Assembly: GCA_003550325.1 (NCBI GenBank)
Contig: QKWP01000592.1
Location: 1-64,000, forward strand
Length of the DNA stretch: 64,000 nt
Direction of reading: 5' to 3'
Origin: Gigaspora rosea
Taxonomy: Eukaryota > Glomeromycota > Glomeromycetes > Diversisporales > Gigasporaceae
Shown: positions 12,390-24,128 of the stretch, piece by piece
Layout of the letters: every line of letters starts with the position of its first letter
Numbering within the stretch: the first letter of the stretch is position 1
Notes under the pieces: generated by a model
Seen by the model: only the letters and a program-made list of their open reading frames with translations
What the model was told of the DNA's origin: nothing
Database searches by the model: none
Program-made: the position numbers and the translations under genes

Positions 12390-12623
12390 TATGAGGACGA
12401 AAGCATTTCGAGTTCTAAAACCGAAATTAAAATTTAAAGACGAAATTGTTTTTGACCTATTTTACTTGAAAGACGAAATTATTTGATACTTTTTTTGAAT
12501 AGACGAAATTATAAGGAACATATCTATATAAATTTTATTTGCTCTTCCTTATAAAAAATTTTAATTTTTTCTAATGAAGACGAAATAGGCCTTTTTCAAA
12601 AATCAATTTCGGTGGCATCACTA
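12390..12623 (+). mobile_element. MITE, Mutator-like (family 1, copy 2)
   Basis: Same element as at 10701-10938 but in the opposite orientation, reading TATGAGGACGAAAG to GGTGGCATCACTA. It is flanked by a 9-bp direct repeat ATTATTATA (12381-12389 and 12624-12632). Its close similarity to the copy at 55.2 kb points to fairly recent spread. Confidence 0.85.
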
Positions 12624-14239
12624 ATTATTATATATTATTTTAACTACTTTTGCACTTTGTTGTATTTAATTCTATTACTATATACAAAAAACTAGTTCTA
12701 TACTCTTATTTTTGCTTACCTCACAGGTAGCTATTATCTTCGCTTCTTTGTTTTCTATTGTTTTCACTTTGGCTATTTTTTTTGTTTTGGTATATCTTCG
12801 TTTCACTCTCTTTTCCTAAATACTTCCTAAAAATAGTAAAGAAGTGAAAAAAAATAAAAAAAACATTTCTCAGAAGTGTTAGTATTCTTGCAAATTGCTG
12901 AAGAAATTTTGTAAAGTGCTAAAAAAGTTGCAAAGTGTCAAAGAAGTCAAAAATAAAAAATAAGTAAAAAATACAAACAAAAAAACAAAAAAAGCAAACT
13001 AATAAACAAAACCCCAAATCTTCATTTCACTGAAGTAAGAGTTTGCATTTTTGCAAATTTGCAAATTCAAAAATTGCGAAAGCTGGGTTAATGTCTTGCA
13101 AAATGCCAAAAAGTCGCAAATGCTAAAAAAGTCTGGGTTGGTTTTCTTGCAAAGTGCCAGGAAGTAAGGGGTTTGTTACTGTTTTGTTCTCGTAAAGTGT
13201 CAAAATAAAATAAATTAATAAAAAAAATTTTAAAAATAAAACAAAAAAAACAAACAAAAACATAAAACAAAAAATAAATAAAGCGAAACCTTGCAAAAAC
13301 TTGCAAAACTTGCACCCATTTCTCTAAAGAAGCGTTTCTGGAAATTTAGAAATTGCTAAAAAATCAGTTGTGTGTTCTTGCAAAGTGTCAGAAGTCTGAG
13401 TTGTTATGCACAAAGTGCTTAAAAGTTGTTGGTTTTTTTGCAAAGGGCTAGTGTTCTTGTATAGTATGAAAAATTTAAAAATAAATAAATAAAAAAAAAA
13501 CAAAAACAAAACAAAAGCAAAAAAAAGCAAAACAAAAAAAAAACAAAAATAAAAAAAAAACAAAACAAAATAAAAAAACAATATAAATAGAAGATCTAAT
13601 TTATAAACAAAAAATCTATCTAATCTAATCTTGTAATACAGATTTGTAGATTAATTTCAATATATTCAAAGTACATATTTCAAAAATATAGTTCAATATA
13701 TCCTTGTATAACCCAGTTTACATATTCTACTAATCCAGCCAGTCCTCTCAAAAAATATTTTGAATTTACTTTTAAAAACCTTTTTGAAAATATTTTGAAA
13801 TCTAAAATATTTCGAAATACATTGCGAAATATTTCAAAATATTGCATATGCGAAATCTTTTGAAAGATTTTGCAGGTTCACAAAACCTTTTGAAAGATTG
13901 CACTACTATAAATTTGCTGATGTTTATGAAGCTTTTGTGTGACAAACTTTTCACAGCACCTTCAATAGTACTAGAGTAAATAGAATCTCTTGGTTTAGAG
14001 GTTTTTTATTCATCAATCAGATCTTATTTCTACTAATCATTTTTGTGAGAAAAAAAAAAATAATCTTACCTTTTTTGTCGATTGTACCTGATCCATCATA
14101 CTAATTGCATTTTTTTTAAATCACATAAAGTTGCCTAGGTTTTACTTAATATTTGAGTAAAATTTGAAGCAATTCTAAAAAAATTTAATTTTTTGTAAAT
14201 TTTCTTTTTAAAAAAAAATTGCAAAAATTGATCTTTGTA

Positions 14240-14603
14240 CAGTGCAAGACACTTAAAGACTACATTCTCATAATTTGTCACATTTTCAAAAATTTCATAT
14301 TGAAATTTGATATTTTTTTGATTTCTTGTATTCTGATTGGTCAAAATTAATTAATAAAAAATATTTTAAAAATAATTTTAAAAATAATTTTAAAATTAGC
14401 CAATAACAAAAAGCCAAAACATGTAACTTGTCCTATTTTTGGTTAAATTTTGAAAAGTTATTATAACTTTTTAAAAAATAAGGCCGTTAAGTTGTAATAA
14501 ATTGATTTAGCTATAAAATAGTGGCTTCCTTTTTAAAATATCTTTTTTAGATCATAAGTTATTAGCTTTTAAAGTTTGTGTAGTCTTTAAGTGTCGCGCA
14601 CTG
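14240..14603. mobile_element. Tc1/mariner-type MITE, 364 bp
   Basis: Terminal inverted repeats are CAGTGCAAGACACTTAAAGA on the left and TCTTTAAGTGTCGCGCACTG on the right, so about 25 bases match with two or three differences. The element is flanked by TA on both sides (14238-14239 and 14604-14605), the target duplication of Tc1/mariner/pogo elements. No transposase is encoded. Confidence 0.85.
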
Positions 14604-14888
14604 TACCAACCCAAAAATGGCACTTTTTTTATTTTTTTGCACAATTTAACGAAACTGCATGAAATTTTAGCATGTTATACCATGTGATCTGCTGAACACA
14701 TGACATAAATTTCGTGCTGTACTTACCCAATTTTGAATAATTACAATTCCACAATGCTTTGGTAGCCCCCTGTACTTGTTAAACTATAATTGAATAAACT
14801 CTACTACTAGACTTACTTTGATTAAAATGTCCAAATATTTATTAAAACCTTACTACTAGACATGTAATATACAATAAATACATATTAT

Positions 14889-15034
14889 TTTATATATGGG
14901 GGCCCCACAGCAAAAAATTTTTTTTTGTAAAAACTTTATTTTTGCAAAAATTAGATCATTTAGAACACAATATCAAAAACTCAGAAAAAATTTTTTAGCC
15001 CATAGCCACCTTTTGCTGCGAGGCTCCCCATATA
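14889..15034. mobile_element. Small MITE with GC-rich ends
   Basis: Imperfect inverted ends: TATATGGGGGCCCCACAGC at the left, and GCTGCGAGGCTCCCCATATA at the right. They enclose about 110 bases of A/T-rich DNA. Flanking TATATA makes the exact target duplication unreadable. It lies about 380 bases upstream of the R1 start codon. Confidence 0.6.
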
Positions 15035-15161
15035 CTATATATATATAATTTTGTATAATTTGCTCCGGACATTAACAGATCCTGTTAATAGTTTTATATA
15101 CCCACCTATACAAAAAAGATCCTATAATTTCATTAGTAAAATTTTTGGGCAAAATTGATCA

Positions 15162-15209
15162 ATTCCGATCCAGCTGACCATGATTCCGATGCACACTGAC
15201 GTATTCCGA
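15162..15209 (+). promoter_or_regulatory. Three ATTCCGA repeats at ~20-bp spacing
   Basis: ATTCCGA occurs at 15162-15168, 15183-15189 and 15203-15209, 21 and 20 bases apart, which is two helical turns. The array lies 200-250 bases upstream of the R1 start codon. The spacing suggests a factor-binding array, but I know no factor for the motif. Confidence 0.35.
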
Positions 15210-15234
15210 CCCGGAATTTTGGTGATGAGTTAGC

Positions 15235-15302
15235 AACGCGACTAGATAACCAATTACTGAATTACTGAATTAGACGAAAGTCTTCACATAATTTCGACGC
15301 GT
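15235..15302 (+). promoter_or_regulatory. Two MCB-like sites upstream of R1
   Basis: ACGCGT at 15297-15302 is an exact MluI cell-cycle box, and AACGCGA at 15235-15241 is a close variant. In yeasts, R1 genes are induced at G1/S by MBF through ACGCGT sites. The presence of such a site 110 bases before this R1 start codon fits that pattern. That it works here is inference. Confidence 0.45.
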
Positions 15303-15318
15303 CTTATATCGATAAAGC

Positions 15319-15325
15319 TATAAAT
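15319..15325 (+). promoter_or_regulatory. TATA-like box of the R1 gene
   Basis: TATAAAT lies 87 bases upstream of the start codon and just downstream of the ACGCGT site. In AT-rich DNA this word is common, so only position supports it. Confidence 0.35.
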
Positions 15326-15411
15326 ACAACATAGAAACGGATATATTTTTTTCTTTTTGAATTTTAAATAAACGAAACCTTTGTTGTCACTATTAAGTAT
15401 AAACTAGAAAA

Positions 15412-18400
15412 ATGAATGTTATAAAAAGGGGTAGCTTATAAAAAATTTCAGTTATTCTTTGTCTTGTTATAATTTGACTCTCGATGTTTATTCGAAGCAT
15501 TTGACTTGTTCTGTTATACGTATACCAATTTAATATTAAAAAGACGGGAGAAGAGAACGCGTTTATTTTGACAAGATTACCTCAAGAATATCTAAATTAT
15601 GTTACGGTTTGAATATGGAATTTGTTGATCCTCCAAAAATATCACAAAAGGTATAATTATTTGTTTGTGTTCTTGTATTCACAAACTACTTGCTTAAACA
15701 CTTTTAAAAAATAGGTTATCAGCGGTATGTATCAAGGTGTTACAACTGTCGAACTAGACAACCTGGCTGCTGAAACGGCAGCTTATTTGACATGTAATCA
15801 TCCTGACTACGCCATTTTGGCCGCTCGAATTGCTATATCAAATTTACATAAGGAAACGACGAAACAAGTAAAATATTGCATTACATTTTATTAAAAGTTT
15901 TTTTTTGAGATATGATGTTAGTGATATATCGATTTTACAATTTAGTTCAGTATAGTTATTCAAGAACTTTATGATCATGTCAGTCCTAGACGGAAAATTC
16001 ACGCGCCTTTAGTTTCGAAAGAAGTATATGATATTGTTATGGAGAATGCAGAAAGGTTAAATTCGGCGATGATTTACGATAGAGATTATGCTTATAACTA
16101 TTTCGGTTTCAAAACTTTAGAAAAGAGCTATTTGATGAAAATCGAAGGTATGTAAGTGCTTAAAAAGAGTTATTTTTTTAATTTAGAAAAAGAATTACAC
16201 TAATTTATGTAGTTATAAACCATATATTATAGGAAAAGTTGTAGAAAGGCCACAGCACATGTTAATGCGCGTGGCGATTGGTATTCATGGAAATGATATC
16301 GATGCTGCTATAGAGACTTATAATCTAATGTCTGAAAAGTATTTTACTCATGCGAGCCCTACTTTATTTAATGCCGGTACACCAAGGCCCCAAATGTCCA
16401 GCTGTTTTTTGATACAAATGAAGGATGACAGGTATAAATTTTTTTAATATTGTACACTAGCAAATTTATTATGATGAAATAGTGATGATGGATATTATTT
16501 AGTATCGAAGGTATTTATGACACACTTACAACATGTGCATTAATTTCTAAGTCGGCTGGCGGCATTGGAATTAGTACGCAAAAAATCCGTGCTTCTGGAT
16601 CATATATCGCTGGTACCGGTGGGACTTCAAATGGTCTTGTTCCTATGCTTCGAGTATTCAATGACACTTCACGATTTGTAAATCAAGGGGGTGGAAAGAG
16701 AAATGGTAGTTTTGCGGTGTAAGTACTATTAATATGTAGATAATTATCTTATTTATTTCATTATTAATAATATTTGTATACGCATATCTTGTAGTTATAT
16801 TGAGCCTTGGCATTCAGACATATTCGAGTTTCTTGACCTAAGAAAAAATACAGGAAAGGAAGAAATTAGGGCTCGCGACCTATTTCTAGGGCTTTGGATT
16901 CCAGATCTTTTTATGAAAAGTATGTTGAAGCATGTTATAACCTATTTCTAATTGTTAATTTTATTGAATATATTAACGTTATTGTTTAAAAGGAGTGGAA
17001 AAGAACGAGGATTGGTCACTATTTTGTCCACATGAATGTCCTGGCCTTGATAGTGTTTATGGACGAGCGTTTGATGATTTATATATTAAATATGAACGTG
17101 AAGGAACGGCTCGTAAAACGATAAAGGCACAAAAGTTATGGCTAGCTATTGTGGATTCTCAAATAGAGACCGGTATGCCTTACATGGTATACAAAGGTAA
17201 GAAAAATAAATTGATCAAGTATTGCATTTATTGGTGTTTGAAAATAAAAGTTTAACAATTTTAGACGCCTGTAATGAAAAGTCAAATCAAAAGAATCTTG
17301 GGACTATCACATGCTCTAATCTCTGCACGGAGATTATAGAGTACACCGCCCCAGACGAAGTGGCAGTGTGTAATTTAGCATCAATTTCACTCCCTAAATT
17401 CGTTAATGTTAAAACGAAAACTTTTGATTTCAATAAACTTCATGAAATTGCAAAAGTTGTTATCAGAAACCTAAATAAGGTCATCGACAAGAATTATTAT
17501 CCTGTTCCCGAAGCCGAGAAAAGTAATAAGCGGCATAGACCGTAAGTATGAGTATGCTTAAATTAAATCAGAGAATATTTATTTAACATTTTAAATATTG
17601 TCTTTCCTTTTTTCTTGTTATTAGTGTAGGTCTTGGCGTTCAAGGCAAGAAATATTTTAATATATTTTATCGATTAAAATATCATATATATGTTTTAAAT
17701 TTTTATATTATACGTACAGGTCTCGCCGATGCTTTAATTATGTTACGTTATCCATGGGAATCCGATAATGCACGTAAACTTAATGTTGACATATTTGAAA
17801 CGTTATATCATGCTGCTATCGAATCGTCATGCGAACTTGCCGCAAAGGAGGGACCGTATGCAACTTATGAAGGATCACCAGTAAGCCAGGGAATTCTTCA
17901 TTATGAAATGTGGAATGTCGAACCGTCTGATCGGTGGGATTGGGCAGAATTAAAAGAAAAGATAAGCAAGCATGGAATAAGAAATTCATTATTAATAGCA
18001 CCTATGCCAACCGCTTCTACTAGCCAAATCCTTGGTAATAATGAATGCTTTGAACCATACACCAGCAATATTTACACGCGTCGCGTCCTAAGTGGAGAAT
18101 TTCAAGTTGTGGTAACGATAAAGAATAATTATATTAATGATAGTTACCGTATTACCGCGAAATAACACGCAGAGATGTTATTTCGAGGTTCGGCCCGAAT
18201 TAAGCTTAATTTAGGCCGAAATTTGTAATTTTACCCCTGCGAGTTATTTCGCGGTAATAGGGTACGATAAAAATTAGATATAATAATAAATAATTGAATT
18301 CTAATGTTGATGTTTAGAATCATCACTTACTCAACGATTTGACAGAAATGGGCGTTTGGAATGAGAAAATGAAGAATGAAATAATCGCAGCTAATGGTTC

Positions 18401-19028
18401 TGTTCAAGGTTTTGAAGAACTAGATGATGACTTAAAGAAACTTTACAAAACAATTTGGGAAATACCGCAAAGAGTTCTTTTAGATTTTGCAGCAGATCGA
18501 GCTCCATTCATTGATCAATCGCAGTCATTGAACGTATTTCTCTCTGAACCGAGTGTTGGCAAAATATCATCTATGCATTTGTAAGTATACATAAGTCAGT
18601 TATGGTATAGCTAAGCCTCACATATGGTCATGTGATTACGTAGAAAAGTGATTGTCGGGGCTTATCATCCATAATTGCGCTTTAGGGTTTAGGGCACGAG
18701 AAAATTTTAAGCATACCAAGAGATATTTTCTAGTTTCATGCTCTGGTTTATAGAATATGCATGTTTTCTGGGTCGGAAGCATGACCAACGACCCTGTGCC
18801 CCAATCCTAAACAGTATTTGATTATAGGAGGAATACCGGTAACATTTAGATTACATACGAACGATAACCTTTGCCAATTATGACACTAATAGCTACGCAT
18901 GGAAGAAAGGTCTCAAAACCGGTATGTATTATCTACGTACGCGCCCGGCTGTTGACGCAATCAAATTCACGGTTGATCAAGTTTCATTGGTTAAGAAAGT
19001 CGAAAGGAAGTCACAGCAATTACTTTAA
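15412..19028 (+). CDS. RNR1: Ribonucleoside-diphosphate reductase large subunit (R1), 13 exons
   Basis: R1 reduces ribonucleoside diphosphates to deoxyribonucleotides with the R2 subunit, in the cytoplasm. I resolve exons 15412-15430, 15544-15650, 15715-15867, 15946-16147, 16233-16431, 16503-16718, 16795-16919, 16993-17196, 17265-17541, 17625-17644, 17720-18111, 18318-18580 and 18893-19028, which join in frame to 770 codons. The ATG gives MNVIKRDGRR, the usual R1 beginning. Visible are SSCF (C218), NLCTE (N427, thiyl C429, E431), C444 in AVCNLAS, the loop PMPTASTSQ and the radical-path pair Y738/Y739; numbering matches human and yeast R1 to within one. Introns are 64-113 nt except intron 11 (206) and intron 12 (312), all GT-AG except intron 10 (GC-AG). 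The product ends about 20 residues short and lacks the C-terminal CxxC tail that re-reduces the active site, so the last exon may be missed or lost. Confidence 0.95.
17625..17719 (+). other. 20-nt microexon followed by a GC-AG intron
   Basis: Exon 10 (17625-17644) is only 20 nt and encodes the invariant stretch VGLGVQG of R1 with split codons on both sides. The intron after it starts GCAAGA (17645) and ends ACAG (17719). No GT donor nearby keeps the frame and the conserved protein sequence, so this is a GC-AG intron. Confidence 0.85.
18143..18265. mobile_element. 123-bp hairpin MITE inside R1 intron 11
   Basis: The inverted ends TTACCGTATTACCGCGAAAT (18144-18163) and ATTTCGCGGTAATAGGGTAC (18246-18265) pair almost perfectly. 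They enclose about 75 bases that include a second inverted pair, TTCGGCCC and TTAGGCCGAA. GATA flanks both sides (18139-18142 and 18266-18269). Without it the intron would be 83 nt, like the others, so the insertion is tolerated by splicing. Confidence 0.75.
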
Positions 19029-19818
19029 CGATATTGTAAGTAACGGAAAGGACAATATCAATATTAACATCTTGAGATAAATACAAATTCTGGAATGTTT
19101 TGGAATTTCATAATTAATGTTCTAATATAAAAATAAAAATTTACATGACCTTGGATTAATTATCACATAATCGTTACGGTATATCATTAATTATTAGAAA
19201 TAGTGTTTGTAGTCGATTTTGTGTTAGTCGATTTTATCGACTTAGCCGGCTTGGTCAGTCAATTTTTTATAAAATCGACTAAGCTGTTTTAATATTAGGT
19301 AATATTAAAATCGTAATAACCAATCAAAATAGCAATACTTTTTTAACATGTATTTAATTGCCTTTAATATCAATAAGACATTCGATCAAGTGAACTATAT
19401 GACATACATTATTTGAACACGTTTGTAAGTTCAAATCAGTTAGAATCAATTATGTAACAAATCTTAATGTTTATACGCATCATATGGAATAAATTATGTA
19501 AAAAAACTTAATATTTAATACGCATACATAAATATAAGCTATCATTCTCGCTCGGATTTCATATTAAACACTGTCTTTATTAGACATTATGAAGATATAT
19601 GATGGGAGTAGTGCTCCACTTCATCACCTTCTCTTCTGCTATTGCATATTGAGCTCACATGACGAAGCATAATTGAGGATCGCCAACGCTAAGGTGTGGC
19701 TTTTTTTTTTGTTTTGCGAGTTCAAGCTGCTGCACATTCAACTCGTTACATACAACATTAATTTTTATAATAGTGAGTCCGAGCCCACGCTATGGTGCAG
19801 CGCATTCAAACCTACGTA

Positions 19819-20187
19819 GCTCACCCACAAAAAATTTTCCGGTCATGTGACTTTTTGTGGCGCAAACTAGGCGCAAACCAATTGAATTTTAGGATCAGGT
19901 GTAACGTAAAAATTGCGATTTTTCATAAAAATCACTAATAACTCCGAAGTTTGTCTATGAAATCGTCTACTGCGCATTAACAAAAAAAATTCCTTGCAAA
20001 ATTTTAGTATGGGTAGCACTCTAACAAGCATCTAACCCAAACCCTAACTACACGATTTATTACTTTAATTCTTTCGCTTTATTCGATTGTTTTGATTGTT
20101 TTGATTTTCACGTTACACCTGATCTCAAATTTTAATTGGTTTGTACCACAAAAAGTCACATGACCAGAAAATTTTTTGTGGGTGAGC
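19819..20187. mobile_element. MITE of the GATCAGGTGTAAY family, 369 bp, TA-flanked
   Basis: Inverted ends GCTCACCCACAAAAAATTTT and AAAATTTTTTGTGGGTGAGC extend inward through CATGTGACTTTTTGTGG for about 50 bases. TA flanks both ends (19817-19818, 20188-20189). The interior has GATCAGGTGTAACGT, CTGCGCATTAACAAAAAA, AACCCTAACTACAC and the inverted ACGTTACACCTGATC. It is the best-preserved copy of a family seen at least seven times in the window. Confidence 0.8.
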
Positions 20188-20660
20188 TACTATCGCCGCG
20201 CATTCAACTCATTACACATGATATCAATTTTTATATAGCGGTGTATTCAACTCATTACACATGACATTATTAACTTTATAAATATAGCGAGTTGACCCCA
20301 CAACTCGGTACACATGATAACGTCTACATAAAATAGCGAGTTCGAGCCCACAATATGGTGCGGCACATTCAACTCGTTACACATGAAAACAGGCAGGGCG
20401 CTAGGTGCAATTAATGAAAGAGAGGGCGGGAGGGATGGGAACCAGATTATAATTGGGCATCGAAGAAAATTAGTGACAAAACAAGCGAAGTAAGAAAGCA
20501 CTGAGATTCACTATTTACTCCCACATTGTATCTTTATAATCTCTGCCGCATGCCGTACCTATAATCTCTATCACATGCATATCTATAATCTCCATTGCAT
20601 GCTATTACCTTTTCATATAAGTCGCAATTTCATATAAGCCACAAATCAGGTTACCCTCAT

Positions 20661-21032
20661 GATAATAAGGCCCCACCAGAAGTCTAGACACTTTTGCAGT
20701 AACGTGACCATCACGTAGTATGGCGTCTTCAGATTAACTTTTTGGCTTTATTGTTAAGGTTAGGGTTAGGGTTCGTGTATATAGTCTTAGAAGGTCCTTA
20801 TATATATGTAAAATCGCGTTCTGAACATTTTTATGTAGTTTTTAAGGCCGATTTAAACACTAGTTTTCGAGTATTTTCACTCTTTTCTCTTTTTTCTTCT
20901 TGTACAATGTTTTGTTTTGATGTCAGACTGATCCGGAACGATCAAAATTTACGTTCTCTGATTGGTTAATTCTTATGCGCCACGTCACATTACTGCAAAA
21001 GTGTCTAGACCCCTAGTGCGGTTCGATAATAA
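20661..21032. mobile_element. MITE, 356 bp, with 8-bp TSD
   Basis: The direct repeat GATAATAA (20661-20668 and 21025-21032) flanks an element whose ends are inverted repeats: AGTCTAGACACTTTTGCAGT on the left matches ACTGCAAAAGTGTCTAGACC on the right. The outermost 12 bases match less well. An 8-bp duplication points to the hAT superfamily. A GGTTAGGGTTAGGGTT tract lies inside, and no coding. Confidence 0.8.
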
Positions 21033-21360
21033 CCCTAGCGTGACTATCATTAATGCATAGGGCTGGTTTTCTTAATTAGGGAATTATATAGCAAGATATG
21101 CGATGGATAAATGGATTATATATTATAAAATAAAATATAAATTGTTAAAGTTCGATGCATTTGAATTAGTAATACCGGGTAGCTGCAAAAAATCGATTTT
21201 AATATAATAAGTGATCAGCCAATCATATTTAGCCAATACCACGTGTGTGTTTTTTAACCAATTAGGTTGATCGACTTTGACTTAGCCGGCTAAGTCATTT
21301 TTTAAATATTGACTTAGTCAAGTTAATAAAAAGGGGTCGACTACAAACACTAATTAGAAA

Positions 21361-24128
21361 GTATGATATCAGATAATTTTGTCGATCATTTATTTATAAG
21401 ATTGAATCTGATTGGTTAAATTTTTTAATTTTTTTATATTAGTGCTGAAATTTTTAAAATGGCTTTTTTTAAAAGTTAATTTTTTTTAATAAAGTTTTAA
21501 AAAGCTTACTGTACATAGTAGCATGAGGAAAATTTATTTTTATTTCTATATATTGTTTACAATAGAGAAATGAACCTGTAAATAGCAAAAAAAAATTTTC
21601 ATAATTAAGTCTGTCTAAAATTATAATTTGAAAACGTTTTTTTTATATAAGTGTTTAGAATCGAATGTTTCCACCAACTTTAATTAGAGACGATTTTGAT
21701 AATAGTTGTATTTAATATAAAGCCATTACATTAAGTTTTTATGCTTAAAGCGAAATAACCAAGATAAAAATAACATGCTGTTTGGCGTCAAAGTATTGAA
21801 CTTCATGTGAGCAAGATATTATCGTGAAAGATGCAAAGATTATCAAATACTATATGGAGTTGTGAGTGTAATGATAGCAATAATATCGGTATCGATATAC
21901 AAACAAGGTAAAGTGTCGTGCTAATCCTGCGAGCCTTGTGTTAGCTATTACGTAAGATACGATAAATTAGGATAATTATGAATATGCGACATGAATAATA
22001 TGAAATCTGCGCAGAGGTGATGATTTTTTCAGAGAAACAATTGTTCTTTTTAAAGTAATAAACTGATTTTTTTTCATACTTAAGGTAAAGGGAAAAAAGC
22101 TTTTGAAATATATTTTTATTAATGCACACTGAGTCTATGTATCGTACGTATATGTTTTTATCATGCATCATTCTGTAAATTAGGGCATTGAAAGTTAATT
22201 AGTTGTTTAACGTAACCCCTCAGATTTCTGCCCCAAAATGAACTTATACGTTTTGGGGCAATCAAAATTCTGTTGAGCAGTAGAAATAGCTTGTGTTTTA
22301 ATAAGCTGTTTAATTTCTGGATTCATTAAATTAGCCAAAGTCGTTTTCAAAACTCTCATAATAGACAAAAACTGACTTGTTGCTTAACGCAGTAATATGG
22401 GATTATAAGTCTATAATTGATTAAAAAGATGAACTTACATATATACATATCTATGTGTCTTGATATGTTAACAGTTAACTGTGCTAAAGATCCTAAAGGT
22501 TCTCTTTTTTTATGTATGTAAAGAATAAATTATTAAATCAAAGAAAACCAGCTTGAATTGGATAGATATAAAATACTTACTGTTGGGGCATAACTGGCTG
22601 CACGTGGATATAATTTCTGGGGTATGAAAGTACCAGGGTAATAAGAAATGAAGTGATCGATGGATAATGTTATATAATTTTAGAAGTCTATTATGATAGA
22701 CTATTTATGTAATAAGAATGTTTATTGTATTTTTTTATACAATACTAATCCTAAATTAGTAAATTTATATGATGTAACCTTTTTCAGAGCGATAAAAATA
22801 GTGAAAAATCAATCCCATCAATAGATCAAGTTTAGCACTAAATGATTGGTTAACGAAACTCAAAATATCACAGATCTTTAATTCTAGTGATTATCAACTC
22901 ATCTAGACAGTAAAAAATCCGAAAGTAAAAAATCAAAAATATCAAAAAATAAGCAAACTTTGTCCCAGAACCCATGTTAATCCAATAATTTTTGGTAACA
23001 AAACTGAGTCTCATTAACTACTTTGATTCGTTCTTGAGCTCTAGCTAAGCTCTACCAGAGCTCCTACCAGAGCTCCTACCAGAGCTTCTATAGCAGGAGT
23101 CTATATAAAACGCGATCAATTTTGTAATATGATAAGTAACCTTTTTTAGCCATTTTTTTACTATAAACGGCCATCAAATAAGGGCAAAATAGGGTAAAAA
23201 ATACAAATTCAGAAATTTTGCGTTTTACAATTATGAACGAGTTTTTCTAGTGTTTTAATTAATTAGTCTTTAATTTCAACCAATCAGAATTACTGATGAT
23301 CAGCCAATAAAAACAAATTTCTGATATGCTGTATATTGTTAAATTGAATATTGTTAAATAGAGCTACTTAAATATATAAATTTTTGTAATTGAATTTTTA
23401 GATAAAAAAGCCTTTGGAATTTTATGTTTAATAAGTTATAAAATAGTTGATGTGACTAGGCTGCTCGCACCATATTTTTTTTAAAATTCAGACTAGATAT
23501 TGATATTATGATGACTTTATAATAATTAGTGATTTCCAATTTCTAATTTTTTTATATAATTTATTATATTTTTCTTAAACTTTAGACTAGACATTGATAT
23601 TATTTTAGTAAAGACCTTTATTAATGAATTGCATATCTTATTACAATTTACAGTAAACAAAATATTAGATTATTACATATCTGATATTGATAAGCCAATA
23701 GTATCAAAAATTATAAAAATATATAATACAAATATAGTATACTGGGCCATAGTAAGGAATTACCTAAATCTTAAGAAATAGATGAGAAAATAATAATTGC
23801 AATTCTGTGATTCTATGGTCTATATTGTCCATGTCCATATTTTGCAAACACTGGAAGCTGCCAAGCTAGTATATATAAATATATAGTATGATAATTGTTG
23901 TTAACATAGACAGTATTGATATATACAGTAGGGAGTGTAGTACAGCAAAATTATGGCATGCCATTAGCCAAAATTTAAGCCATATCATACTATAGGCATG
24001 CTATAATACAATTCAACTATTTTTTGAAAATTTCAGACATTTGCTTTAAAATTTCTTATGATTTATGTTGTTTGATTTTCTACTGGAATATTTTAGAATA
24101 TTAATTTAACCAGAACAAAGCATATCAT
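21361..24128. other. AT-rich intergenic DNA without a gene
   Basis: No coding frame or named element is supportable. Small features: a palindrome TGCCCCAAAA (22229-22238) with TTTTGGGGCA (22251-22260), and a 12-base unit TACCAGAGCTCC repeated three times near 23049-23085. The rest is simple A/T sequence. Confidence 0.5.

Larger units (their letters stand above)
7850..13760. repeat. Large inverted repeat, arms ~7.85-9.1 kb and ~12.6-13.8 kb
   Basis: Sequence at 7900-8380 (ATTTAGATCTTC, ACTTTGCAAGAA repeats, TTTGCAAGTTTTTGCAAG) returns as its reverse complement at 13090-13630. Words near 8800-9000 (TATAGAGCTAGTATTATG) find weaker inverted partners near 12650-12720. The arms are clearly diverged, so the structure is old. 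It encloses about 3.5 kb that includes two MITEs and a less AT-rich segment at 11.2-12.3 kb. The arms themselves hold no recognisable gene. This may be one large foldback element or an inverted duplication built on the 6286-7960 element. Confidence 0.55.
19193..21360. mobile_element. hAT-type non-autonomous element, 2.15 kb, with 8-bp TSD
   Basis: A perfect 16-bp inverted repeat, TAGTGTTTGTAGTCGA at 19201 and its complement ending at 21352, is flanked by the 8-bp direct repeat ATTAGAAA (19193-19200 and 21353-21360). Just inside each end are further CGACTTAGCCGGCT words, a probable transposase-binding region. No hAT transposase is present. The interior hosts two later MITEs (19819-20187 and 20669-21024). 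The left end is 172 bases past the R1 stop codon. Confidence 0.9.

Noticed and set aside
23049-23085. Short regularly repeated units, considered as CRISPR-like
   Set aside because: Contiguous tandem 12-mers without spacers, in a eukaryotic context.
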